In this document: piece by piece, positions 27,397 to 36,805 of the stretch | Layout: each line of letters opens with the position of its first letter | How positions within the stretch are numbered: the stretch's first letter is position 1 | From: Lentisphaerota bacterium | GTDB taxonomy: Bacteria > Verrucomicrobiota > Lentisphaeria > Oligosphaerales > JABHEG01 | NCBI GenBank assembly: GCA_018676675.1 | Contig: JABHEG010000305.1 | Location: 1-48,587 of the forward strand | DNA length: 48,587 nt | Direction: 5' to 3' | Translations under genes and position numbers: made by a program | Notes under the pieces: generated by a model | What the model was told of the DNA's origin: nothing | What the model saw: the letters and a program-made list of their open reading frames with translations, nothing else | Database searches by the model: none

Positions 27397-28251
27397 GTGA
27401 GTAACCTCACTCTCCGAACGATGACACCTGACGATGTCCCCGCCTGCATGGCGCTCAAAGAGCGGGCGGGCTGGAACCAGACGACACGCGACTGGCTTAC
27501 CTTTGTCGAACTCCGCCCCGAAGGCGCTTTTGTGGCCACGGTTGACCAGGAGGTGGTCGGGACAGCGACCACGGTCGACTATGGCGGACAATTCTCCTGG
27601 ATTGGTATGATGCTTGTTTCGCCGGACCACCGTCGCAAAGGTATCGGTTCCCGCCTGATGCGAGCCTGCATCGACAGTCTGAGTAACTGCCGGACGGTCA
27701 AGCTCGATGCCACCCCAACCGGGAGACGCCTCTACGACACCCTCGGCTTCCAACCCGAATACACCCTCACCCGCATGGCCTGCAACGCAGTACCGAAGGC
27801 TGAAGGTGAGGCAGACGTCGACGTCAGGCCGATGGCGGAAAGCGATCTGGACCAGGTCACCGCGTTCGACACCCCGTTCTTCGGAGCAGAACGCGGCCCT
27901 GTTCTTCGACGGTGGTTCCACAACGCCCCGGAATCGGCCTTCATCCTGCGTGAGCAAGGGCGTGTCGCGGCGTTCTCCATGGCCCGGTTGGGGAGCCATC
28001 GAGCCTGCATCGGACCGGTGGTCGGCAAGACACAGGAGCAGGCTGAACACCTCATTCTGCGAGCCCTGCGCGATCGCGCCGGCGAACCGGTAGTGATCGA
28101 TGTCTTCGAGCATACCACGACCTTCCTCGACGCCCTGGAAGAGCTCGGCTTCTCAGCCCAGCGTGGGTTCACACGTATGTTCCTCGGCCCGAACCAGGCT
28201 CCCGGCCTGCCCGCGCATCAGTGGGCGATCGCCGGTCCAGCCGTGGGGTAA
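27397..28251 (+). CDS. Double-GNAT N-acetyltransferase-like protein
   Basis: 284 residues made of two GNAT modules. The first (about 1-140) has the acetyl-CoA loop SPDHRRKGIGSRLM and a typical C-terminal RLYDTLGF. The second (about 145-284) is weaker, with VRPMAESDLDQVTAFDTP, like the YitH-type acetyltransferase C-terminal domain. The start is a GTG at 27397 with AGGAG 9 nt upstream. It lies 51 bp after dapB and may belong to the same transcript. The acceptor is unknown. Confidence 0.85.
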   Translation: MSNLTLRTMTPDDVPACMALKERAGWNQTTRDWLTFVELRPEGAFVATVDQEVVGTATTVDYGGQFSWIGMMLVSPDHRRKGIGSRLMRACIDSLSNCRTVKLDATPTGRRLYDTLGFQPEYTLTRMACNAVPKAEGEADVDVRPMAESDLDQVTAFDTPFFGAERGPVLRRWFHNAPESAFILREQGRVAAFSMARLGSHRACIGPVVGKTQEQAEHLILRALRDRAGEPVVIDVFEHTTTFLDALEELGFSAQRGFTRMFLGPNQAPGLPAHQWAIAGPAVG

Positions 28252-28259
28252 AAAGGGGA

Positions 28260-28297
28260 AACCCCGCACAGTGGGAGGAGGGGTACTGTGCGGGGTT
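28260..28297. terminator. Bidirectional rho-independent-like terminator between convergent genes
   Basis: A perfect 13-bp stem (AACCCCGCACAGT at 28260-28272 and its complement at 28285-28297) with a 12-nt loop lies between the GNAT gene (plus) and the EF-hand gene (minus). In the minus direction the stem is followed by a T-rich run (complement of 28251-28255). In the plus direction there is no T-run, so it works best for the EF-hand gene. Confidence 0.75.
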
Positions 28298-28351
28298 GCG
28301 CTTGGCAGACGTCAGGTCCGCCTGTGGGTTGTATAATCTCGGGATGGTTCC

Positions 28352-29131
28352 CTACTTGCCGCCCCCACGACGGCCGCCTCCACGGGCGCCAGCCATCTCT
28401 TCAGCACTAAGTAGGCCATCGCCGTCTTTGTCGGCGTTTTTCAGGATCTTCTCGAAGGCTTCTTTGCCGCGCGGAAACTCCTCGGCGGAGATTTTGCCGT
28501 CGCCGTTCTTGTCGAACCGCTGCACCGCGTTCCCCTGACCACCTCTACCGCCGCCTTTGCCACCTTCGCCACCGCGACCGCCACCTTCGCCACCGCGACC
28601 GCCGCCTTCGCCACCGCGACCGCCACCTTCGCCACCGCGACCTCTGCCGCGCATCGCGGACATCTCTTCCATGCTCAGAGCGCCATCGCCGTCCTTATCA
28701 GCGCGCTTGACAAAGCGCTCGAAGACTTCGGGCCCGGCAGGAAACTCTTCAGCCGTGATCTTGCCGTCAGCATCTTTGTCCATCTGCTTGAACCGCTCAG
28801 CCGGATCGCGTCCCTGCTGGCCGCCGCCCTGACGACCGGCCATCATAGCCTTCCGAACCGCGCCGCCAATGATCTCGCCGAGGTTGGCTTCCGTGAATTC
28901 CGCTTTGCTGATCGTGCCGTCGCCGTCCGCGTCCAAGCTGCTGAAGAGCTCGTCGCGATCAACCTGTTCCCACATCTTCTGCATGCCCTGGCGCCCTCCC
29001 CGACCGCCCCCCGGACCACCGGCTCCACCACGACCGCCGCCGCGCGTCGGACCGCCATCAGTCGGCTGAGCCTGTACCAAAGGACACAGTGCGAAGGCCA
29101 GACACCCCAGAATCAAACTCACCTGTTTCAT
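28352..29131 (-). CDS. Secreted EF-hand protein with Gly/Arg-rich repeats
   Basis: A 259-residue exported calcium-binding protein. The ATG at 29129-29131 has AAAGGAG about 8 nt upstream and is followed by a signal peptide (LILGCLAFALCPLVQAQ); the longer open frame to 29221 is ignored. After a Gly-rich segment, five EF-hand loops can be read: DADGDGTISKAEF, DKDADGKITAEEF, DKDGDGALSMEEM, DKNGDGKISAEEF and DKDGDGLLSAEEM. Between the third and fourth loops lies a (GRGGEGG) heptad repeat. Such proteins are common in Planctomycetes and relatives, where the function is unknown. It ends at a strong terminator. Confidence 0.88.
   Translation of the reverse strand: MKQVSLILGCLAFALCPLVQAQPTDGGPTRGGGRGGAGGPGGGRGGRQGMQKMWEQVDRDELFSSLDADGDGTISKAEFTEANLGEIIGGAVRKAMMAGRQGGGQQGRDPAERFKQMDKDADGKITAEEFPAGPEVFERFVKRADKDGDGALSMEEMSAMRGRGRGGEGGGRGGEGGGRGGEGGGRGGEGGKGGGRGGQGNAVQRFDKNGDGKISAEEFPRGKEAFEKILKNADKDGDGLLSAEEMAGARGGGRRGGGK
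28561..28644. repeat. Four tandem 21-bp units encoding GRGGEGG-type heptads
   Basis: Units at 28561-28581, 28582-28602, 28603-28623 and 28624-28644 are identical or differ by one or two bases. They lie inside the EF-hand gene and are in frame, so slippage would change only the linker length. Confidence 0.85.
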
Positions 29132-29211
29132 TGCTCTACTCCTTTTCGTGTACCGCTGCCTGTTTCCCGTCTTTGGCCCCCGCGTCATCACCGGGGCCCG
29201 ATCTCGCGTCC

Positions 29212-29223
29212 GATTGGCCAATC
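29212..29223. promoter_or_regulatory. 12-bp palindrome GATTGGCCAATC upstream of the EF-hand gene
   Basis: A perfect dyad about 80 bp before the EF-hand start and 160 bp before the divergent FG-GAP gene. It could be an operator; no regulator is known and it may be chance. Confidence 0.3.
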
Positions 29224-29381
29224 CGACGAACTCTGTCTCCGCTGTTCCCAGCGTCTGCCCTACAAACGCTGCTCAGCGGAGGTTATTGTGTCCGCCAGTC
29301 AGTCATGTGAAGAAAAGGCTCAGGGCTGTGCCTGCCTGCGGGAGTAGCGCCCTGGCTTGAGCACGGCGACGGGAGCGTACC

Positions 29382-30749
29382 ATCGAACAAGCTCGCGCAA
29401 TCCACCACGTACCCATCCCCCCAAACTTCCTTTCTTCAGACCCGACAACCAGCGGGGAGACATCATACGGGGGAGACATCCGCGTCGGCGACCTCACCGG
29501 GGATGGGAGCCCGGACATTGTCGTCTTCAAGTCTCTCGGGGGGCTGAAAGTGTCGTTCATCGGCGCATTCACGCTGGCTGGGGAGCCGCTCTGGCAGTAC
29601 GGGGACAAGGAACGCTCCGTCGGCAACACGGAAAAAGCAGGTGAGATGACAACCACAGCTCCCATGCGCCCCGGGCCGGTGGCTGTCTACGACATCGATC
29701 AGGACGGCACTCAGGAAGTCATCGCCCTGACCCTTGCAGCGGACACAACAGCAACCAGCCAGTGGACCATGGCAGATGTTGAGATGGTCGCGCTTGATGG
29801 GCAGACAGGCAAGGTAAAGTGCCGTGCTGTCCTGCCGGAACTCCAGGCTGCCGGGGCCTACGTGGGGGGACATCTTCACGTGCCAAACTACGTGCATCAC
29901 CGGCTTCTCATCGCCGATCTCCGGGGCCAGGGCATCGCCCGGGACATCGTCGTCAAACTGGGAAACGAAGTTCTCGCTCTCGATGATCAGTTCCGACTCC
30001 TTTGGCACTACGAGAATCGGCATTATATCTACGGACACCACGCCGCCTACATCCCGACGGTGGGGGATGTCGACGGCGACGGACACGATGAAGTGCTGGG
30101 AGGACAGTTCTGCCTCGACCACGACGGCCGTGTCCTGTGGGAGCGTGACCTTGCCGAGCATAACGACTCCGTCATCATCGACACGTGGGGAGGGCAGCCA
30201 TGTGCCATTTGCTCCGGGTTCGGGCACGTTCTCGATGGGGAGGGAAACGTGCTTCAGTGCCTGGGAAGGGATGTTGTCCCGCACGGGCAGGAAATCCGCT
30301 ACGGTCGACTCCTGGCAGACGTTCCCGAGCGGCAGTTGGTCATTCGGTATAACGGTCACACGCCCGAACTGATGGTAGTCCGAACTGACGGGACAATCCA
30401 CGCCAAATTCTCAGCTTCCCCCTCCCCGAACAACACCGGCATGGAGCTCGTCCACTGGCACGGCCCGGAAGCTCCTCAGCTTATATTCACACCCGTCGAA
30501 CTGCGTGATGCCACCGGGACACTCGCCGTGGCATTCCCCGATCTCCCACCTTTGACCCCGTCCCGCCTCGGCAACCAGGGCTGGTACCATTGCATCCCAG
30601 TGGACCTCTACGGCAACGGCTACGAGCAGCTGTTGCTGTATGATATGTACGCCGACGCGGTGCATGTCTACGGAGCACCGGAAGGGATTGAGGACAAACC
30701 GGCCTACCGGCACACCCCCACGCAGTATAACGTCCGGCTCATGGATTAG
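29382..30749 (+). CDS. FG-GAP/VCBS beta-propeller protein with apparent ATC start
   Basis: The reading frame encodes repeated FG-GAP-like blades: RVGDLTGDGSPDIVVFK, VYDIDQDGTQEVIAL, IADLRGQGIARDIVVK, VGDVDGDGHDEVLGG and VDLYGNGYEQLLLYD. These calcium-binding DxDxDG turns resemble rhamnogalacturonan-lyase-like or integrin-type propellers. The first canonical in-frame start is a GTG at 29550, which would cut through the first blade. Coding sequence continues upstream to an ATC at 29382, with GGGAG at 29371-29375 and a 6-nt gap, and an in-frame TGA sits at 29358. From ATC the protein has 455 residues and no signal peptide. It may start at ATC, or the original ATG was mutated. Ligand or catalytic activity is unknown. 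The URO-D-like gene follows 107 bp downstream. Confidence 0.65.
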   Translation: MEQARAIHHVPIPPNFLSSDPTTSGETSYGGDIRVGDLTGDGSPDIVVFKSLGGLKVSFIGAFTLAGEPLWQYGDKERSVGNTEKAGEMTTTAPMRPGPVAVYDIDQDGTQEVIALTLAADTTATSQWTMADVEMVALDGQTGKVKCRAVLPELQAAGAYVGGHLHVPNYVHHRLLIADLRGQGIARDIVVKLGNEVLALDDQFRLLWHYENRHYIYGHHAAYIPTVGDVDGDGHDEVLGGQFCLDHDGRVLWERDLAEHNDSVIIDTWGGQPCAICSGFGHVLDGEGNVLQCLGRDVVPHGQEIRYGRLLADVPERQLVIRYNGHTPELMVVRTDGTIHAKFSASPSPNNTGMELVHWHGPEAPQLIFTPVELRDATGTLAVAFPDLPPLTPSRLGNQGWYHCIPVDLYGNGYEQLLLYDMYADAVHVYGAPEGIEDKPAYRHTPTQYNVRLMD

Positions 30750-30856
30750 TCGTCGCCGGGCATCAGCATCCGAGCATCCGGCGATATGGTACGCCCAAGT
30801 GCCAACGGATCACAGCAAGAAGAAAACGCGCGCGGAACTGAGCAAGGAAATAGACC

Positions 30857-32050
30857 ATGTCCAGCATCAACGTCACGCCTGAACACATCAAGATCGCGGA
30901 GACATTTGTCGCCAAGACGCACGCGAACGGCGGATTGGCCCCGGTCGACCTGAACCGTTTCTGGGAAACTCAGGAAGCAGCACGAAGGGACCCGTGGAAC
31001 GGCCCCCAGGTGGCATTGGGGATCGGGATGTCATCAGAGTGCTGCTTCGACGAACTGGACATACCGATCGACTACCACACCCTCACGCACAACCACGCCT
31101 ACCGACTCGACCTGCATACCCGCTACAACAACCTGGCCGAGAAGATCGTCGGCAAACGCCTGCTCAGCGAAGCCCCCGCCCCGGATCCGGCCCTTCAGTA
31201 TCCGGGAGTCAAGCAACTGCACGACATCTTTGAGGCCCGGAACGAGTGGCACAACGAGTCCTATTGGCTCATGCAGGCTGCGACCAATGAAGACGAACTC
31301 AGCGCATTGCTGGATCGCGTGGAGGCACGCCTCAACGACCTCCGGGCGTTCATACTCCCGGAAAACTGGGACGCAGAGCGGAGTCGCCTCATGGCTGCAG
31401 GACGCAAGCCCGGATTATACCGGGGACAGCGCGGCCCCGTGACGTTCGCCATGTCCGTCTATGGCGTCGAGAACCTGATCTACCTGATCCTCGACAATCC
31501 CGAACTGGCCGGACGTCTTCGGGACCTTATCCTGGAAGCCATGCTCGAACGGGCCAGGATCCTGGATGAAGAAGCCGGCTATTCGCCTACCGAAGCCCCG
31601 CGGGGCTTCTCATTCGCCGATGACAACTGCACGCTCCTGACCGCCGACATGTACGAGTTCTTCGCCTACCCAATCCTGAAGGGCATGTTCGACCGCTACT
31701 GCCCCGCCCCGGAAGACCGACGCGGACAACACTCCGACTCCGACATGGAACACCTTCTGCCCATTCTCGGGCGCTGCGATCTCCGCTGGACCAACTTCGG
31801 ACCAACGGTCATGGTCGACAAGATCCGGGAACACCTCCCCAACGCCGTCATCCATGGGCAATTGGCCCCCTTCGTGTTCAGCCGGAACGAAGAGGTCAAC
31901 ATCGTCGCCGAGCTGCTCAGGGACATCGAACTGGCCGGGGACGAACGCGGACTCCTCTTCGCCACGGCCGGCTCCATAAACAACGGTTCACGCCTGACCG
32001 GACTACGCCTGATCATGGCCGCAATCCAGGAGTTCGGGCAGTACCAGTAA
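30857..32050 (+). CDS. Uroporphyrinogen decarboxylase (URO-D) superfamily protein, methyltransferase-like
   Basis: A 397-residue cytosolic protein that resembles the URO-D/MtaA/CmuA superfamily rather than true HemE. Recognisable parts are the GPVTFAMSVYGVENLIYLILDNPEL block, the substrate-cleft DDNCTLLTADMYEFFAYPILKGMFD and the barrel-end LGRCDLRWTNFGP. The N-terminus lacks the RQAGRY motif expected in HemE, so haem synthesis is unlikely. PVC and Lentisphaerae genomes carry many such paralogues, often near glycan genes, with unknown substrates. AGGA lies about 9 nt before the ATG. It may be in one transcript with the FG-GAP gene. Confidence 0.75.
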   Translation: MSSINVTPEHIKIAETFVAKTHANGGLAPVDLNRFWETQEAARRDPWNGPQVALGIGMSSECCFDELDIPIDYHTLTHNHAYRLDLHTRYNNLAEKIVGKRLLSEAPAPDPALQYPGVKQLHDIFEARNEWHNESYWLMQAATNEDELSALLDRVEARLNDLRAFILPENWDAERSRLMAAGRKPGLYRGQRGPVTFAMSVYGVENLIYLILDNPELAGRLRDLILEAMLERARILDEEAGYSPTEAPRGFSFADDNCTLLTADMYEFFAYPILKGMFDRYCPAPEDRRGQHSDSDMEHLLPILGRCDLRWTNFGPTVMVDKIREHLPNAVIHGQLAPFVFSRNEEVNIVAELLRDIELAGDERGLLFATAGSINNGSRLTGLRLIMAAIQEFGQYQ

Positions 32051-32077
32051 CCGGGTCAGGAGAGCTCCGCGGATACC

Positions 32078-33893
32078 CTACCCTCCACCACCGGCAAGGC
32101 AGACGCGGAAGAAGCGGACAGCACCGTCAGCGGACCGCTCCAGATCGACCATCTCCTGATTCGAGAGTGGCGAGGCGTCACTTGCGAGCACGAATGCGAC
32201 GCGACTGGGCTCCACGATCCGGTGGGAAGGGTTGAGAACGAACCAGCGCCCGGAAAACTGCCCCCTCAGGGTCAGTCTGTCGATTACCGAATCTGCTGCG
32301 GACGCGCTGGTCGTCTGAAGCACCGCGACCACGGGGCCGGCCATGTCGGCCCCCGTACCGTGCAAGGGATGAAGGGAATAGAGGCTGTAGGCCATATTCT
32401 CCAGCCACTTGGTCGGTGGAGGAGGCGTCCGGGGCAAGGCAATGCGCCCGGCGCTTGCCCAATCCCGTAGGGAGAGCCCACTGAGTGCCGCCACTGGCCC
32501 ACCCGATCTGGCCTCAACGCGCGGCTCCATGACCACCAACGGGCAGACCGCCGTCGGTAGCCGCTCAACACACTCGGCATTGAACGGAAGGTCGTAATAG
32601 GAGATCATGAGACCGACATCGGCAGGGTAGCAGATGAAGGCATCGCGAGGGACATCCGCTTTCATCTGGTGCCAGGCAGAACGAAAGTGAACGGTCAACT
32701 GCCAGGCCGCAGCGCGCTCCTCCGTCCCGTGATGAATCAGCGCCACCAACACGACCAACCACCAGCAGGCCGGTGGTTGGTCGTGGGTGGGACAGACGGG
32801 TCTCCGTCCAACAGAGGAGGGAATCCACCCCGCAGGCAGCAGCTATGCAGAGAAACGGAATAAGAGGGGTGTAAACGCGGGCCGGGCCTCCGTTGACGAC
32901 GATCGCCGACCCCAAAGAGAAGGCCACGAGTGCGAGGCACGCGACTCCGTAGAGACGATTGCGCCGTCCTCGCACGAAGACGAGGCAAGAGGCAAAGAGG
33001 CACGACCTTCCCAGCAGCTCAACCAGGGCCCGACCGGCAAACACAACCAGAGAACCACCCCCTGCCACGACAGTTCCGTGACCACGGCCAAGGGCAATGC
33101 TTCTTGCGTTCCCACCGTACCAGGCGGCAAGGGCAAGGAGGAGCACGGCGTACGCAAGGAGAAGGTCGCGATGGCGCACCGCTCCCCGACGGATGATACG
33201 CGCGGCTTTCGCTTCGGGGCAGCGACTCCGTTCGACATGCCAGAGCCAGACCAAATGACATGCCGCGAGGGGAACGATGAAGAGGATTGACGGCGTCAGC
33301 GTCAGGGCTGCCGCCAGCGGACAGAGCACGAGCAACGCCCGGCACAGCCCCCTCTGTCGCTGAGAAGACGGCCCTTGAGCTCCTTCATGGCACACGGCCG
33401 CCAGTGCGAACAACACGAGAAGCAGTGTTTGGAGGGCATACCCTCGGGCCGCCCCTGAGTAGAACACCAGCGCACCGTTGAACGAGCAGAGCGCCAACGT
33501 CAGAAGCGCCACCCTTTTCCGCAGGAAGAGGGCGTAGGCCAGACCCGCCGCTGCCAGAGGAATGCCCAATCCCGGCAGCCAGGCGAAAAGGCGCACAGCA
33601 AAGTTGGTTCGGCCGAACAGAAGCATCGCCCCCTTGATCAACAGCGTGCTCAAGGGGTGGTTGTTCGGCGAAGCGAGGTCACGGAAAATCTCGCCCACGG
33701 GAAGGGGAACGGAGTAGCGCAGCGTCCAAAGCGCGTCTTTTGACAGATTCGGCGCGCACATGCGGACCGTGCGATGGTAAACGCCCAGTCCATAGATCGC
33801 AAGAAGGCACGCGGCAAACGCGACCGAACGCAAATCCAGTCGGCATCCCGTGCGGGGCTCTGGCCCATCTACATGTCTATTACACCTAAACAT
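32078..33893 (-). pseudogene. Frameshifted GT39/ArnT-like membrane glycosyltransferase
   Basis: The 5' part (33893 to about 32785) encodes a polytopic membrane protein with the GT39/PMT-like pattern LSKDALWTLRYSVPLP and NNHPLSTLLIKGAMLLFG, then 8-9 membrane helices. The 3' part (about 32758 to 32078) continues in another frame with a membrane segment LVVLVALI and a soluble domain (HFRSAWHQMKADVPRDAFI, MISYYDLPF) that looks like the usual periplasmic C-terminal domain of these enzymes. Skipping one base near 32758-32785 joins the frames into about 600 residues. Without it, the first frame runs on to 32565 in nonsense. The break coincides with a 14-bp hairpin. It could be a pseudogene, a sequencing error or a programmed shift. 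Confidence 0.72.
32750..32785. repeat. 14-bp perfect inverted repeat at the frameshift of the GT39-like gene
   Basis: CACGACCAACCACC at 32750-32763 pairs perfectly with its complement at 32772-32785 across an 8-nt loop. It lies within coding sequence exactly where the reading frame changes. Confidence 0.85.
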
Positions 33894-34038
33894 CTACCAT
33901 CGTGACGCCGCGATTGCTGCCCCCGAAGCTGGTGGCAGATATCCGCCTCGGGCCTGCTCCCCACGCCCCTTCGATGATACTCGGCCAGGTATCTCCCTGA
34001 TCAAGCGGGAACAGCCAGGCAGGCTCATTGGGGAAACG

Positions 34039-35184
34039 TCAGCCCTCCTCTGCGCTGCTATCTCGTGACACGCCGTCTGTCGGTTCCTGTGGAACAGGCG
34101 GCGGAACCGGGGCGACAGGTTGCTTGGCTTCACCCGCCTTGCTCGCCCGGATGTGTTGGTCCAGAATCTCCCGGTTGGGCACACGCCGCTCCTTGCCTTC
34201 TCCCTTGATCAGCGTCTCGACAGCCCCAAGCTCGGCTCGGTCTACGGTACCCCCGGCGAGTTGGATCTCTTTGTCGGCGCTGAAACGCAGGTAGACGCCG
34301 GCCAACAGATCGGGGAGACTGCTCCGGCAACGCTGCCAGAAGAAGACCACGGCGCCAACGACGATGAGCAGGACGACCGCGTCCTTCCCAAGCAAGACAA
34401 AGAAGCCGACCAGCACGGCCCCGATCACAGCCGTGGACGGTCTGGATCTTGAGGCCTCAGGCCCTGGGCGTTGAGCCGTGGAAGGAGAGGCCATCATCCT
34501 TGCCCCAAGCAAGACGGCTCCCGCGACACAGAGGGCCAACACGAGCCGTCCTGTTCCGGAAACGCCACTGCTCAGGAGCGTGGAGGCGGTCGTCAGGCCG
34601 GCAATTTCGGCAGCTCCAACAACACCAACCAGAACAACGGCAAAGTAGCCCAGCCGAGCAATGAACAAGGACAACGGGTCGGCCCCTTGTTTCTCCTTCT
34701 CCCCCAGACGACCGCTTCCGAGCGACGCCTCAGGGGCGGGTGCAGAGAGTCGGTTCCCAAGACGGGCTCGCATGCCAGGCGTATCGAGGAACTCCAACAG
34801 AATCTGCGCAAACCATCGGGCCAGCAGCATGGCCCCGCCCACCGCGAGAAAGGCGGTCCAGGCGCCGACCACGAACGGCGCAATCGCTCCCGCGCCCTTC
34901 GCCAATCTCTCATGTGATGCAAAGGCCATGATCGGGAGAATCAGACACGTACAGCCGACCAGTCCACCGGCCACGGCCGCGGGGAGGGATTTCTCTCCAT
35001 CTGGAGTCGCGGGCGTCCCGGGGGGCAGCACCAGGCGATCCATGTCGTACTTGGCAAAGAGACGCCGCGCCAGGGGAGGGATCCTGACCGCGAGCAAACA
35101 GGCCACAACACATAGCCCAAGATCACTGACAAAGGCCTGGACTTCAGGTGTGAGATCGAATAGCGCATCACCAGTGCCAACCAT
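34039..35184 (-). CDS. MscS-like (mechanosensitive channel-type) inner-membrane protein
   Basis: A 381-residue membrane protein with about six hydrophobic helices. The ATG at 35182-35184 is chosen over the longer frame (to 35418) because AAGGGGA precedes it and the extension is Cys/Ser-rich non-membrane sequence. Near the C-terminus, SLPDLLAGVYLRFSADKEI then AELGAVETLIKGEGKERRVPNREIL resembles the MscS pore-end and beta domain (usual pattern: ...GIYLRxSRPFxxGDxI...G...V...I.TxL...VPN). The Gly/Ala spacing of the pore helix is imperfect. The tail is Pro-rich and acidic. It may be a channel or a structural homologue; the family call is tentative. Confidence 0.55.
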   Translation of the reverse strand: MVGTGDALFDLTPEVQAFVSDLGLCVVACLLAVRIPPLARRLFAKYDMDRLVLPPGTPATPDGEKSLPAAVAGGLVGCTCLILPIMAFASHERLAKGAGAIAPFVVGAWTAFLAVGGAMLLARWFAQILLEFLDTPGMRARLGNRLSAPAPEASLGSGRLGEKEKQGADPLSLFIARLGYFAVVLVGVVGAAEIAGLTTASTLLSSGVSGTGRLVLALCVAGAVLLGARMMASPSTAQRPGPEASRSRPSTAVIGAVLVGFFVLLGKDAVVLLIVVGAVVFFWQRCRSSLPDLLAGVYLRFSADKEIQLAGGTVDRAELGAVETLIKGEGKERRVPNREILDQHIRASKAGEAKQPVAPVPPPVPQEPTDGVSRDSSAEEG

Positions 35185-35366
35185 GACTGTCCCCTTCCGT
35201 GGTGGGTGTTTCGTGAACAGGACTCCCAGCACGATCGTGTCCCGCAGCAGCACGGATCCGGGGCACCCTCCCCAAAGCCGCTGCCGCTGGGCACGGTCGT
35301 CATACACACTATGGTACCTGCCGGACGAGGAGCAAATCCCCCAGCAGAGCAAGGAAGAACAACCCG

Positions 35367-36758
35367 ATGAACACACTGCCGACCTGTCTCTGCTTCTGCA
35401 CCGCAGGAACGATGGCATTGGCCGCGTCCTCTGTGGTCGTAGAACATCCCCTCCCGTATGCCCTCTGCCAGCGGAAGACGCCTGAAAGTGGGGAGATCCC
35501 CGTACGAGGTCGGTGCTCCGCCACTGGGAACGTTCCCGAAGTCGAGGCGCGATTCAGAAACGGCAAGTGGCACGCACTCCAGACGGACGCCAAAACACGC
35601 CGATTCACGGGAGCCGTTCGCGGTCCGGCTGGCCAGGGGAGTCTCGACGTTCGCATCAAAGGCCAACCGGATACGGTCGTTTCGGTCCAGTCGGTAGGCA
35701 TCGGCGATCTGTTCGTGGTCACTGGTCAATCGAACGCGGACGGACGGGGATCCGTGAACACAACGCTTGCCCCAGGCAACCCGTTCATCGGTGTCAAGTT
35801 CCGGGGCGGAGGCTGGTCACCGGGCAGTGATCCATCTGACAATGCTGGGAAGCACGCCTCTCCCTGGCCCATCGTCCTGAACACCCTCATCCCTGAACAG
35901 AACGTTCCCATCGGCTTCATCCAGACGGCCGTAGGCAGCACAGTGGTCAGGCAATGGCGGGCACCGGGAAACATGTTCCAGCGCATGGAAAAGATGGTCG
36001 GACAGGCAACCGCAGGAACAATGCGGGTCAAAGCCGTCCTCTACTACCAAGGTGAGAACGACATCACCCATCACAACAAGCTCTCGGTGCTCGGAGACTA
36101 CACAGAATACCGCACGCATCTCCGAGCGATGGTCAACGACATGCACTCCCTCCTCAACGCACCGGTTCTCGTGGGGCAGATAACAAACCTGCTCAACATG
36201 AGGGATCGGAATGACGGTGTCCGTCGGGCTCAGCAGGAGATCTGGACAGAGTCCCCAAATACCTTCCCGGGAGCGGTCACCTACGACATCTTCCCGACAG
36301 ACGGAGTGCACTACCGTGATGCAGAGAACATGCGCGTGTTCGCAGGGCGTTGGACACACGCCGTGCGTAACGCCTTCTACGCTCAGCCTCCCATCGCCCG
36401 CCCCAAGCTCACAGCAATCGCCATCACCGCACCCAACACGCTTACACTCACGCACGATCGACCGCTATGCATCGCGACCTGGGACGGCAAGACAAATGCG
36501 AAAGCGTCAGGATTCCGGTTCACGGCCAAAGATACGGTATTGAGCGACGCAAACGTGGTCGCCACCGAGATCCAGGAAGGCGTTCTGAGCGTGACGTGGA
36601 ACCGAGCCCTCCCGGCAGGCGGCGCTCTGAGCTACGGAAGCGGGAAAGACGGGCAGGGCAAGCCCGTGCTTCGAGATGCCCGATCATCAATCCCTGTCCC
36701 CATGCTCTTCAACGTCCCTGTACCCCTGGCCACAGCACCCATCCAGACTGCCCCCTGA
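35367..36758 (+). CDS. Sialate O-acetylesterase-like SGNH hydrolase, secreted
   Basis: A 463-residue exported esterase predicted to remove O-acetyl groups from sugars such as sialic acid or acetylated polysaccharides. A signal-like N-terminus (CLCFCTAGTMALAASS) is followed by a beta-sandwich part, then the SGNH catalytic domain. The nucleophile block is VVTGQSNADGRG (S122), block III is LYYQGENDI and the catalytic Asp-x-x-His is in FPTDGVHYRD. A C-terminal beta domain (ALSYGSGKDGQGKPVLRD) is typical of the family. AAGGAAGA precedes the ATG by 8 nt. It is divergent from the MscS-like gene and convergent with the glycosidase-like gene. Confidence 0.85.
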   Translation: MNTLPTCLCFCTAGTMALAASSVVVEHPLPYALCQRKTPESGEIPVRGRCSATGNVPEVEARFRNGKWHALQTDAKTRRFTGAVRGPAGQGSLDVRIKGQPDTVVSVQSVGIGDLFVVTGQSNADGRGSVNTTLAPGNPFIGVKFRGGGWSPGSDPSDNAGKHASPWPIVLNTLIPEQNVPIGFIQTAVGSTVVRQWRAPGNMFQRMEKMVGQATAGTMRVKAVLYYQGENDITHHNKLSVLGDYTEYRTHLRAMVNDMHSLLNAPVLVGQITNLLNMRDRNDGVRRAQQEIWTESPNTFPGAVTYDIFPTDGVHYRDAENMRVFAGRWTHAVRNAFYAQPPIARPKLTAIAITAPNTLTLTHDRPLCIATWDGKTNAKASGFRFTAKDTVLSDANVVATEIQEGVLSVTWNRALPAGGALSYGSGKDGQGKPVLRDARSSIPVPMLFNVPVPLATAPIQTAP

Positions 36759-36805
36759 TGGGCCTGTCGTGAATCTGGTTCCAGCCCCGCTGAGCTGGCC
36801 GGACG

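Noticed and set aside
28561..28644. Possible CRISPR-like array of 21-bp units
   Set aside because: Units are directly adjacent with no spacers and are in-frame protein repeats.
35185..35418. N-terminal extension of the MscS-like protein
   Set aside because: Cys/Ser-rich, non-hydrophobic sequence that overlaps the divergent esterase start; a good ribosome site precedes the ATG at 35184.
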